Source of the DNA: Nemertoderma westbladi
Taxonomy: Eukaryota; Xenacoelomorpha; Nemertodermatida; Nemertodermatidae
DNA: 43,388 nt
Reading direction: 5' to 3'
Assembly (NCBI GenBank): GCA_032718475.1
Contig: JAUCBJ010000693.1
Coordinates: 1 to 43,388, forward strand
This document shows, piece after piece, positions 33,412 to 43,388 of the stretch. The notes under the pieces were generated by a model. The model saw only the letters and a list, made by a program, of their open reading frames with translations, was not told where the DNA came from and made no database searches. Made by a program: the position numbers and the translations under genes. Every line of letters starts with the position of its first letter. The stretch's first letter is position 1.

Positions 33412-33510
33412 TGGCAAGTATATAAATACACCTTGCCTGTTTTGGCAAGTATATAAATACACCTTGCCTGTTTTGGCAAGTATTTAAATATGTATTGCCT
33501 GTTCTGGTAA
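33412..33510. repeat. 31-bp hairpin minisatellite remnant in U2
   Basis: About three units, the last two degenerate (tattgcctgttctggtaagt). Homologous to the 11-unit array at 22731-23071. The 150 bp preceding the array in U1 are missing here. Confidence 0.85.
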
Positions 33511-33865
33511 GTATTTGAATTTGATAGAGTATATTATAAATATGATGGAAACTTCCTGTAAGTTTCACGTTGAATAATTATTCCAGTTGAATAAATTATA
33601 AAACAAAATATTATTTTATGGCTTTTTCCCTGGAGCAAAGAGTAGTAACGCAAGAGGAGTAAACGAACAAATGTAATATGTCCTCTACTTAAAGTAATTG
33701 AATTGCCCTACTACTGTAATGAGAATTTCAAAGATTTTTGAGTCAAATTTTTATAATATCTCGAAACAGGAAATGTCTACAAAGTAGGCCTACATCCTAA
33801 ATTTGCATAGAGGATAAAACAAGCAGGAAACGAGCTGTATCAACAAATCAGGGTGATAATATAAC

Positions 33866-34090
33866 AAGTATTATCAAGTCAAGTCAAGTTTGTCAAGTCA
33901 AGTGATGTCAAGTCAGTATGTCAAGTCGTATGGCGCCAAGTCAAACTACTATCAAGTCACGTGATGTCAATCAAGGCATTAATTATGAAGTGATGTCGAG
34001 TCCAATGATGTCAAGTCAAGTGTCATAAAACCAAGTGATATCAAGTCAAATAATTTAAATTGTTAAAAAGTGTTGTAAAGTCAAGTGAAG
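33866..34090. repeat. (TCAAG) repeat region, copy 2
   Basis: Counterpart of 25025-25265. Confidence 0.85.
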
Positions 34091-35226
34091 TCATATACCA
34101 TCATGATAAATGACCATGATGTCTGTCACGGTTTTCTAATTATTGAAATGGCTTCCGTCAATTTGTTTCACCCACTGCATCGTACCCATCTTGTGAAATT
34201 CCACCATAAGAGGCAGGCAAAGAATCGCAAGTTTTCTTTGTTTTAGCTTTTCCAAGGCTCGTCATTGTTAAAATTGATTTCTAATATTAAGGGGACCATT
34301 ATCTGATATTCATGATTCTGTATATAAAACAAGATTTTTCACAATTTCTCAATTTTGACATTTTCCACTGTCAATTTTTTTATTTTTGTCCAAAAAGTTT
34401 GAGTCTACTCTATATATAGCATCTCTATATATATATATATAGCTGCAAACTCAAAATATTATAAGTAAAAAATGTCAAACTGAAAAATGTTGTGTTTGGT
34501 TTGATAATTCTGAAGGTATACGGGTTTTCGATGTCGCTGAACAGGATGACACTAGTTATAACTATTTCTGGTATGTGCATGTGCAAATCCCATTTTGGTG
34601 CCATTCAAGTGCCCCAAAACGAAAACTACAAGTAGCACAAAATTATAAAGTGTTAAATTTTGACTTTGGTTATAAATATCTATACTGGTTTTCAAAGTCG
34701 CTGATTACTACGATATAACTCGTAAAAAATCATTCGTGCTAACGCAACTATCATTTTTGCTGCTTGTCTGGTGGGACGGATAAATACGGATACTAGAAAT
34801 ATCCCAGGTATCGAAAGTATTAATTGCTATTGGTAAAGGTAAAATAGGAGTCCATAAGGGAAAAACATTTTCCGATATTGATATTGAATTAAGTGATGTT
34901 TTATCAGATGATGGTTATCAGATGACAGGTTATGCCTCTCTGACTGAAAATTCTGAAATTGACTTTCTCACATTGCGAATTTCTATTTATCCTTCGAGGC
35001 TAATTAATTAGCCATAGCCATTCCTGGCAAATCTGAAATACGAATAAGGCTAAATATTAGGCTGATTAAGAGAACAAGAGTTCGTGCTCTTCTATTTAAT
35101 TTATAGAATTACTATTTATTGTATTTTAGGTGGTAGCAGCATCGGGGGACTGATACCTCCAGGTAAATTATAAATATCACGCGTAATTATATCCGTAGCT
35201 GTTCCCATAGTTGGTAGGTGCTAAAA

Positions 35227-35550
35227 TGCACAACGAGCAACAATGACCAACAGCGAGCAACAATGAGCAACAGCGAGCAACAATGACCAACAGCGAGCAA
35301 CAATGAGCAACAGCGAGCAACAATGACCAACCAGCGAGCAACAATGAGCAGCAATGAGCAATAACAAGCAATAATAAAGAACAAGAACGAGCAACAATGA
35401 GCAACAACGAACAACAATGAGCAACAATGACCAACAGCGAGCAACAATGAGCAACAGCGAGCAACAATGACCAACCAGCGAGCAACAATGAGCAGCAATG
35501 AGCAATAACAAGCAATAATAAAGTACAAGAACGAGCAACAATGAGCAACG
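35227..35550. repeat. gagcaacaatgagcaacaacg minisatellite, copy 2
   Basis: Counterpart of 26405-26760, with a higher-order duplication of about 137 bp: a block ending cagcaatgagcaataacaag occurs at about 35350 and again at about 35490. Overlapping minus-strand ORFs are repeat artefacts. Confidence 0.85.
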
Positions 35551-35568
35551 TAATGCAATGCAATGATA

Positions 35569-35935
35569 TAATGAGTTAAGTGCCGTTATATAGCCCGTTG
35601 GAATATCGTTATATAGCCAGTAGGAAAGTCGTTATATAAAGAGTTAAGTGCCGTTATATAGCCCGTTGGAATATCGTTATATAGCCAGTAGGAAAGTCGT
35701 TATATAATGAGTTAAGTGCCGTTATATAGTCCGTTGGAATATCGTTATATAGCCAGTAGGAAAGTCGTTATATAATGAGTTAAGTGCCGTTATATAGTCC
35801 GTTGTAATATCGATATATAGCCAGTAGGAAAGTCGTTATATAATGAGTTAAATGCCGTTATATAGCCCGTTGGAATATCGTTATATAGCCAGTAAGGAAA
35901 GTCGTTATATAATGAGTTAAGTGCCGTTATATAGT
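35569..35935. repeat. 68-bp satellite, about 5 units, copy 2
   Basis: Same unit as 26781-27262, with fewer copies. Confidence 0.9.
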
Positions 35936-37678
35936 CCATTGGAAAATCGTGTTTCATATTAATTGGATCACAAGGGCGTTTATTTTTGGTAAAATAGTAG
36001 CCTGTCAGATTATTTTTGAGTATAATGGTAATAACAATAATATATTACTAACTACAATTATTAGATGTTGAGAGTCTAGTACAACTGGCCCCGAATATTT
36101 CCATTCATATAGTGCAACCCTTGTCTTTCTGTTTTGAAACACTTAACTTGTTTTTCAGTAATCGAGATTATATAATTAGTTAAAATTGTAATTAAATATT
36201 TCTTATATATTCGGCGAACTCCTGATAAGTGTGTGGGTGGAGGGTCATATTAACAACACGACTCATATCACCGCCTGCCGTTTTTCCATTCATCGCATTA
36301 TATGTGCTGTATTTCCCGTACATACATTCGCCTCATTGCTTGATATATGCAAAAGCGTAAAATAAGATATAAAAAAGCGTTAAAAGATTATATACTACAC
36401 TACTACTCTATATACTAATAGCTGCAAACTCAAAATATTATAAGTAAAAAAATGTCAAACTAAAAAATGTTGTGTTTGGTTTGATAATTCTGAAGGTATA
36501 CGGGTTTTCAATGTCGCTGATCACGATGAAACTAGTTACAAATATTTCAGGTAAAGCAAACCCATTTTTCGTGCCATTCTGGTGCCCCAGAACGAAAAGT
36601 ACAAATAGCACAAAATTATAAACTGTTAAATTTTGCCTTGGGTTTGGTAATTCTGAAGCTGTACCGATTTTCAAGGTCGCTGATCACGATACAACTCGTT
36701 AAAAATAATTTGTGGTAACGCAACAATCATTTTTGGTGCTTGTCTGGTGGGACGAAAAATACAAGTTAGCGTAAAATTTTAAACGCCAAAATTCGATTTC
36801 TTCGAAATTTTGGTTGGATAATAACGATATTTTTGAGTGTCATGTTCGTGATCAGCATCCCATAAAACCTATATGGTCATCAAATTATTTGGTTTTATTA
36901 AGGATTAATAAATCTTGTTTGTAATGCAAAAAATTTATTCAAAATCGAAATACGGCCCTCGCACAGCACAATATATAATATGTATATGAGATCATCCTCT
37001 GTGTTCATCCGTGTGAGCTAGTGTGGAGTCCCCCTTGCCTTGTACGTAAAAAGAAGAGAAGGAAGCAAGTGAAAGAGTACCCTTAATATTGCCTCCAGTA
37101 GTGCTTCATATTCACAGATAAATTTACATTTCCCCGAATTATTATCAACCCGAATTTGTGGGGCAAAGGGCCTTCCTATTTACATCACAAATCAATATAG
37201 CCGTAGTCCGGCTGCCCCATCCATTGCATTAGCTACACTACTGTCTGGCCAGCAGACATATATTCGCCTTCAAGCTCGATATATTGCCTTCTCTAACAAT
37301 GGCATCGCCGTTCACTCCATGTAAACAATTAATGTTCCTACAACTCGTGTTATAAATTCCATGAGATAATTTTAATCAATATTGATGGTGTCATTTGTTT
37401 GATGTTAGCACAACTATTACATGTTAGCAGAACTCTAGTCAATGATTTTTGAATGTTCAAGAAGAGGACGCTAAAGGGATACACGATTTTTTTCCCTCAC
37501 ATTTCAGGTATTGCAAAGTGGCACTTGTGCTAACATTACAAAGAGTACATGGGGACCCGATCAAAACGTCGGACACATGTCCCTGATCAAATGTCAGCTC
37601 AACTTGTTACCACTATTTTTTTGTCACCACAACTGCCATTTTTGATAGCCAAATGTTAGCACAACTGCCAGTTGGATA

Positions 37679-37680
<2 letters not shown>

Positions 37681-37733
<53 letters not shown>
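37681..37733. repeat. (CT)n tract 3, right border of the U array
   Basis: About 50 bp, preceded by the end of U2 (ccagttggatattc) and followed by unrelated, coding-like sequence. Confidence 0.95.
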
Positions 37734-37739
<6 letters not shown>

Positions 37740-37741
<2 letters not shown>

Positions 37742-38705
37742 GCAAACTCTGGTTCGTCAACTCTGTTTATCTCGCCACCCGCTCTCTATGCTCGCTCTCT
37801 ACTCTCGCTTCTCGCTCTCTATGCTCGTTCATCTCTCTCGTCTCTCACTCCTTATGCTCGTTCTCTGCTCTTGCCTCTCGCTCTTCGCGTTCCTTCTCTA
37901 CTCTCGCTTCTCGCTCCTTACGTTCCTTATCTACTCTCGTTTCTCACTCCTTACGTTCCTCCTCTACTCTCGTTTCTCGCTCCTTACGTTCCTCCTCTAC
38001 TCTCGTCTCTCGCTCCTTGCGTTCCTCTGCCTCTCTCTCTCTTCTTGTTCTCTACAATTTCTCGTCACCCTCTCGGCCCTCTCTCTACACTCCCTCGCCA
38101 ACTCCCTCTCTTTCTCCAACAACGCAGTTCCCTCATCCAACTGCCTCTCTAACTCTTTCTGGTCTAGCGCCACCATATCTAATTGACACGCCAGATCTAT
38201 CTCTAACACCCTTCTTGCTTTTGCGGAGGATGTAGCGGACTTAGAATGTAGCGACGGACTCCTGTCGCCTCTCTGTCCTATTAACTTTCCCCCGCTTTCT
38301 GGGGTTCTCGCTAACCGACGAGACCGAATCCTCGGGGTTAAACTTGGGTTCGCCCTCGTGCGGATCTGCCCAACCCACTAACTTAATTCCCCTAGCATCC
38401 ACTAAATATGGCCCTACGTACACTACTTGGGGCTCCATAATCCCGGATCGCCACAGTTCAAATAGATCGGTGGCGACCCCCCTCGCTCTCTCACTCGCTA
38501 GTTCTCCCTGCCCGAAACGAATTAGGTATCTGAAATGTTTATTCAACTCACCTAGTCGCTGGCTCAACTTCCTCTGGTCTACCTTTGCTCCCTCTCTGGC
38601 CTCCTTGAGCTGTTTCTTCGTGGCGTTGTAGGCCGTCGGAGCCGATCGCTGGTTCCAACGTCCTCGTTGCCAACATATCCTCCTCCTCTCCTGGTTCGGC
38701 GTCAT
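37740..38705 (-). pseudogene. Coiled-coil, Glu/Arg-rich Gag-like protein fragment
   Basis: The minus-strand frame from ATG 38705 runs 154 codons to 38241 and includes AYNATKKQLKEAREGAKVDQ and a globular-looking part (FELWRSGIMEPQVVYVGPYL). A frameshift near 38250 continues into a second frame with a strongly charged, probably coiled-coil segment (DQKELERQLDEGTALLEKER at 38165-38105). A further shift inside a GA run near 38035-38046 leads to four 33-bp repeats encoding EERKERETRVE-type 11-mers (about 37890-38023). It ends at the (CT)n border of the U array. No catalytic motif is seen. The family is not recognised; position after a 5'-UTR-like block and composition resemble the coiled-coil part of the gag at 10903-13938, but I see no direct sequence match. 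Confidence 0.5.
37890..38023. repeat. Four 33-bp repeats within coding sequence
   Basis: The unit tctactctcgtttctcgctc + cttacgttcctcc recurs four times. Because the period is a multiple of 3, the minus-strand frame is preserved, giving an 11-residue charged repeat. Confidence 0.8.
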
Positions 38706-38983
38706 ACCGGCGGCCCCACCGTCGCCGTTCCAGCATTTCGTACTGTGACAGGATCAGGGGATCCCGACCGGTTGGTTAAGTTACGCATCACCGTGTAATT
38801 GGAAAGAAGATAGTTTGTCGTTGTCGCTCTGATATTGTTATAGGTTAACAGATATAATATGATAGCACAGTTGACAGAATTGGTTGTATGCAATATAATA
38901 TATGTACCGGTAGTGATGGTGACGGTACGAAATGTCACCGGTCTGTACTGAATGACTGAGTAAACTAAACTGGTCGATACTGT
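38706..38983. other. Non-coding block upstream of the coiled-coil ORF
   Basis: No gene. On the minus strand it contains gtttactcagtcattcagta followed by ccggtgacattt and accgtcacc; closely related strings occur on the + strand at 5575-5640. A tgtatgcaatataatatat string occurs twice (about 38885 and 38981). It may be the untranslated leader or LTR of the element that encoded 37740-38705. Confidence 0.45.
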
Positions 38984-40922
38984 ATGCAATATAATATATA
39001 TATGATTGTCACTCCTACATTACTTTGGCCTCTTAATCTAGCGGATGCTTCCGATATAATTCCGGATGATTCGGATAGTGAGGCGGAATTGAATCCGCTC
39101 ACAGGAACCAATGAGACACCTCCAATGTTATATAGTGCCAAAAGTGCCAAAATGGGCTCCATGGTCCCACGACCTTTACAGAACCCATTCTGATTTCCAC
39201 GGAGCAGTCTCTCAAAGGGATCCCTGATGCGATTTAATATAATTCTATTGTATAGCTTTGCAGCAATCGAGATCCCTTTGAAAAGAAAAGAACCCCGAAA
39301 ACTTCCCCGAAAAGAACCATAGAGTGTTAGGTTGCCCTTCTTGGGAACTGGCACCAACTTATTTGTTTTCATTTCTTGTGGGACTCTTGTTGTACGGTAC
39401 ATGTCTACTATGATGGGATAGATGAGCTTTAAACACTCAGGTATTTTAAAGACCTCAGGGGGAACACCATCTACTCCACTGACACGATTGTTCTTAATGC
39501 TCTTTGCAGCAGCCTTCTCTTCTGCAAAGGAGATATCACCAATGGGAATATCTGGGAGTACAGACTCAGACACTTTTACTTCTATAAAGTTATCAGGCAA
39601 TACCCTGTCATTATTGAGGAGCTTTTCAAAGTGGGCCTTCCAACCATTGAGGCGATCGGCTGGTGATTCAGCCTTAACCTTGGTGGTTGGTTGGCTTTTT
39701 CGACCAGCAAGCAAGTTGATCGATCTCCATGCTTGGGATGATTGCCTGCTGTCGTCAGCATCATTGATGACATCAACCTGTTGGTTTGTTAGCTCCTGTA
39801 AATTAACAGAGTACTGCCTGTTCAGGGACCTACATGCAGCCTTAACTGCATTCTTGGCCGCTGTAGTGTGTTTGAGTCGGGACTCTTTCTGCGCCTTGTA
39901 GAGGTCATTTCGGCACTTCTGAATTTTGTTGTCAGTCCAGGGGGCCCGTTTCCTGTTTCGAGGGTATACAGGAACTGTTTCTGCAGCTGCTAACTTAACT
40001 GCCTCTGTGAAGGCAGTATAGCCCTCACAGTGATGTGCCGCCTCAGAGGCAAGAGCCTCATACCTGTTGCTCAGCTGTAGTGTGAAGCTGAATCTCACAC
40101 TTGGCTGTTGCAACAGAGAGGATCAGTCATGCCGCTGCAAGGCAGATTTCATTGTTCTGCTAGCACGCAGACTAAGTCTTACCTTGGCCACAATAAGGCG
40201 GTGATCACTTGAGAAGGGTCGTAGTGTAAATGCATTACAGTCTTGTATAGAGCTCCTGTATTTCCTACGAAACAGGATATGGTCTATCTGGGACTTGTGA
40301 CCATTGGGTCCACTATGAGTCCATAGCTTTCCAGTTCGCTTCTTGAACTGCGTTCCAGCCGAAAACAATCCATTTCCAGAGATAAAATCCTGAAGATGGA
40401 CGGAATTTCTGTTAACACTATTGCTATAGACCCAAGGCGATTTAGGTGATTGATGCAGACTTGCATTAAAGTCTCCCAGGAATGTTAAGAATGCATGCTG
40501 ATCCACTCCATCAGTAGCTGCTTGTAGATTCTGGTAGAAATTTTCCACCTCCTCTACAGGGGCAACACTAGTTGGAGAGTAGCACACAATCAGAACCACC
40601 TTAGGAAATTTCTTAGCCAGTCTTCCAGAACATGAGAACTGGCAACGGATGATGCGGTTAGAGATTTGGTCTATTTTGTCCAATGCTGCATGTGCAGTTG
40701 GATTCATCAATAGACCTATTCCACCATTGCCACTATCATCTGCTGCAGCGAGGGCGAGTCGCCAACCGCCCCCATGTCCTTAATCAGAACCTCATCAGTC
40801 TGTCCAGTCTGCATTCGGTGCTCTTGAACACCCACTGCACTAAGAGAAAGCTTATCTGCCATGTACCGATGAGTTAGTGGTACCTGTATGCTAAGCTCGC
40901 TTACTTTCGTCGCTCGTCCCAC
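38984..40922 (-). pseudogene. Non-LTR retrotransposon: endonuclease plus truncated RT
   Basis: Upstream frame 40922-40716 contains AVGVQEHRM, the Glu-containing motif of apurinic-type endonucleases. After a frameshift near 40713 one frame runs from 40710 to about 38984 with a single TGA at 40123-40125. The endonuclease part has LGDFNASL, SQIDHILFRRK and FSSDHRLIVAKV (metal-binding and catalytic Asp/Asn/His). The RT part has SGVDGVPPEVFK, VPVPKKGN, the GISIAAKLYNRIILNRIRDP block and NQNGFCKGRGT. A small local triplication gives GSFRGSFRGSF at about 39295-39325. The sequence stops before the FADD catalytic box, so the 3' part is missing. Resembles jockey/CR1/RTE-like elements of invertebrates; the clade cannot be settled by eye. 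Confidence 0.85.
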
Positions 40923-40929
40923 AAATTAA

Positions 40930-41246
40930 GATGATACCTGATACCATCAGCTGATCTGATAAGAAATTAATATTTAATTTCGCGACAATTTTATGCAATA
41001 ATTTCTGGTATTTACTTATAGAAAAGCAACGCGTGGCTAATTTTATCTAAAAGTTGGTACCCGGTGTTATTTTTTTGTGGTCTTTCTATTTTCGACTGTG
41101 TTCGATTGTGTTCGGCAGTATTTGTAGTGTGTTTGACTGTGTTCGGTCGTTTTGCTCTTTATGTACCTTACTTTGTACAGATAATTAGTATCACTTTTGA
41201 ACTTTAATAAAGATAATTTAAATAATTATTATCAAGATATTCCAAC
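40930..41246 (+). promoter_or_regulatory. 5' flank of the P450-like gene with 10-bp repeats
   Basis: A region at 41091-41152 repeats ttcgactgtg-type units about six times (ttcgattgtg, ttcggcagta, tttgactgtg). I see no convincing TATA box. An in-frame TAA lies about 20 bases before the ATG at 41247, so if the protein extends upstream it must do so through a spliced exon. Confidence 0.4.
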
Positions 41247-42650
41247 ATGAAGGTAATTCCAAATGAAACCATAACTCCTGAAGATTGCTTAAAAATTTAC
41301 AATCGTAAAGGCATGAATTGGACTGGTAGTGATACCTCCATCACCATGAACCGCCATTACTCACACTGGCCATTCGGAAATCATCAACAAGAGACATTTG
41401 ATCCTAGTAATGCGAAGTATAAAAACCTTTCTCTAATTACAACTTGCCTATTGAAATGCTTCACTCCAATTCTAATAGCTGAGATTGTTGAAATCAGAAT
41501 AAATGAATGGGTTGATTCAAGGAAACATATCGGAGCTATTTCTACAATTATTCAAGAGGAAGTCAGGGCAATTGTTATTTGTCTGTTGTTTGAGATGATC
41601 TTTGAAAGGAAGATGCCTGACAATTTACTTAAAACGTTTTTCGATGCCAATAAAAATATGAATTCGGTATTTATAGGTACATCTTTAAGGTCAAAGCCAA
41701 TACGTCGAAAGTTACAAGAAGAACTTAAGAAGCAGATAAGTATTTCGATGAAAGGTAATTTTAAAGAGTTTATTCCAACAAATGTGGATATTGAGATGCT
41801 TACAGATCATATTGGATCTACATTTTTTTATACAGCTGCTCAGCAGACAATGGAATGTGTCTGCCATTGTTTGACTGATATAGTTCTTCATCCAAATGTG
41901 TTTGAAAGACTCAAACCTGTTTTTGACAGAAATGCTGAAGAATTGATTGCTGATGACATTATCAAAGATAAATACCTTGATTGGACGTTTAACGAATCAC
42001 TGCGGCTATACAATCAGTTCCAACCAGATAGGGAAGTACAAAAAACATTCACATATAAAGATGAGATATTTGTTAAGGGAGAGATTGTTTCCATTAACTT
42101 TAGCAAAGTTAACAAAATGCTGTGGGATAAACCGAATGAATTTATACCAGAACGCTGGGAAGATTGGAGTACAACTTCGATTCCTACCGCAGATACACCA
42201 GGGAAGGGATACTTTATGACATTCGGTCAAGGTTACCGGAGGTCGTGTCCCGCCAAGATCACATCTCGGCATCTCGCAAAAATTATATTGGTTGGGTATA
42301 TGTCTCGGATGAATTTCTACATTCCTAAAAGCTTTGTTCACCTTCGACGAATGACGAGAGGCACTCCAGTTGTTGTTAGTATCAACAAAGATGAGACAAT
42401 CAAAGATGATAAGTTAGTTAAGATTCTACTCGAGAAAGCAGAATTGAAACAGAAGATGCACAACGCATTGAATATACCGTTCTGGGGTGGCCATAAACAT
42501 AGCACTGTGTTACTGAAGATGAAGTTTTATATCACTAGTGGTGAATTCTCAGAAATGTTTGGAGGTCTCTTTGCAGCTACAGACAAGTGGGTGCGCTATC
42601 AGTTCAACCGCATTATGCGACTGATAAGAAGAGTTACAGAAGACATATAG
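41247..42650 (+). CDS. Cytochrome P450-like protein, atypical, single exon
   Basis: 467 codons, ATG with A at -3, no intron needed. P450 hallmarks appear in order: an I-helix-like AAQQT at residues 197-201, ExxR as ESLR at 250-253, FIPERW at 299-304, and a heme-binding loop FGQGYRRSCPA at 326-336 with the likely thiolate Cys334. P450s are heme monooxygenases or related isomerases. Oddities: the I-helix acid (usually Asp/Glu before Thr) is Gln; the heme loop has one extra residue between Phe and Cys (8 steps instead of 7); ExxR lies about 100 residues earlier than in typical microsomal P450s; there is no N-terminal membrane anchor; and about 80 extra residues follow the expected end of the fold (about 385). 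It may be a truncated or neofunctionalised host P450, a soluble divergent P450, or the last exon of a longer gene. The reading frame is intact, which favours function. Confidence 0.75.
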   Translation: MKVIPNETITPEDCLKIYNRKGMNWTGSDTSITMNRHYSHWPFGNHQQETFDPSNAKYKNLSLITTCLLKCFTPILIAEIVEIRINEWVDSRKHIGAISTIIQEEVRAIVICLLFEMIFERKMPDNLLKTFFDANKNMNSVFIGTSLRSKPIRRKLQEELKKQISISMKGNFKEFIPTNVDIEMLTDHIGSTFFYTAAQQTMECVCHCLTDIVLHPNVFERLKPVFDRNAEELIADDIIKDKYLDWTFNESLRLYNQFQPDREVQKTFTYKDEIFVKGEIVSINFSKVNKMLWDKPNEFIPERWEDWSTTSIPTADTPGKGYFMTFGQGYRRSCPAKITSRHLAKIILVGYMSRMNFYIPKSFVHLRRMTRGTPVVVSINKDETIKDDKLVKILLEKAELKQKMHNALNIPFWGGHKHSTVLLKMKFYITSGEFSEMFGGLFAATDKWVRYQFNRIMRLIRRVTEDI

Positions 42651-43388
42651 GCAGTGCCGGATTACCCAATGTGCACAGTGTGCACATGCACCGGTACCCC
42701 CACCACTCAATACTCAAAAAATTATTAAAGAATATACAGGAATAGACAGATGTTTCGGACATCAATGTTTCAGTGATTGTATTTGTACTTGTATTTTTAG
42801 TGCCGATCATTTACACATATCCAAAAATGGTCATAAAATCAATTTAATTTCGTGGTGATTTTTCATTATCTGATATTTGATTTGCCAGTAGGTGTTGGTA
42901 CGTCTGCTTATTAGTGTATTTCTATGAGTTATAAAATTCGTAACTACTGTAATTTAAACTTCGGTTTAAATCAGATCTCTATTTGTGTGTCGTATTTTCA
43001 ATTTTCAATTTATTAGTTTGTCGTTTCTCATCAGGTATTCTTGCTATGCCATGCCGCCATAGCCTACTAAATCCTGTCTGTGTAACTAGTAAGTAAGATT
43101 CGAAATTGTATTATTCACTAATATTATTATATACATTATACTAATAATATTAACCGTTTTAATTAGTGATTTTTCGTAAGTAGATTAAAATTAATCTTAA
43201 TTTATAAGTCAAGTTCATGGTGTTGTTATTTATTTATTTGCTAGTGTTTTATTTAATCTTAATTATATTTAATAAGATAACAATTAGAGTTAACACAGAT
43301 CACAAACATAAGATGGGAATCATCCTAGAAGGTCCATCAGATCAAGGTCCATCATCATAAAATTTATAAGTTGCTACTACTAGGATCG
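42651..43388. other. AT-rich 3' flank, no gene seen
   Basis: A near-palindrome tgtgcacagtgtgcaca is at 42670-42686, shortly after the stop codon. Possible poly-A signals (attaaa at 42723, ataaaa at 42834) exist, none compelling. The remainder is AT-rich with no ORF I would support. Confidence 0.5.

Noticed and set aside
42006-42341. Minus-strand ORF opposite the P450
   Set aside because: Antisense shadow of the P450-like coding sequence.

Overview
The window looks like animal (invertebrate metazoan) nuclear DNA. It is AT-rich, full of microsatellites and long non-coding repeats, has no operon-like gene packing, and carries BEL/Pao-type LTR retrotransposon pol sequence, a superfamily known only from animal genomes. 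I cannot name the species. The only intact host-like gene is an intronless cytochrome P450-like ORF at 41247-42650 (+). Nearly everything else is mobile or repetitive DNA, much of it nested.

Layout. (1) 1-1640 and 14701-15780 are the two sides of an older minus-strand sequence, rich in Asn, Gly and charged residues, that resembles a decayed Gag-like gene. (2) 1646-14695 reads as one 13.05-kb minus-strand LTR element splitting that sequence, with a 5-bp target duplication TACTC at 1641-1645 and 14696-14700. From right to left it holds a 5' LTR (13973-14695), a very long gag (13938-10903), pol with RT, RNase H and integrase (10955-7341), a 2.3-kb non-coding stretch, an extra downstream gene (5038-2830, here ORF3) and a 3' LTR (2751-1646). 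The two LTRs match only over their outer 293 bp. (3) 15880-37733 is a tandem array CT-U-CT-U-CT: two copies of a non-coding unit U of about 7.5-8 kb, each bordered by a (CT)n tract. Copy U1 carries a 3.5-kb LTR element (17016-20558, duplication GATAA) and a 1.7-kb private segment with promoter-like signals. Copy U2 carries a 1055-bp foldback element (31340-32394). The other copy shows the empty site for both insertions. (4) 37734-38705 is minus-strand coiled-coil coding sequence, perhaps the upstream part of the gene seen in (1). (5) 38984-40922 is a broken non-LTR retrotransposon (endonuclease plus partial RT). (6) The P450-like gene and AT-rich flank close the window.

The most novel item is ORF3. 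The same zinc-binding, Gag-like gene sits just inside the 3' LTR of two separate LTR elements with related LTRs, where an env gene would be expected. Neither copy is complete: each has lost a different middle portion. No protein in the retroelements is intact. Integrase keeps its catalytic acidic residues, but RT has lost its first aspartate and the protease region is missing. Coordinates of frameshifts and diverged borders are by eye and may be off by a few bases to a few tens of bases.
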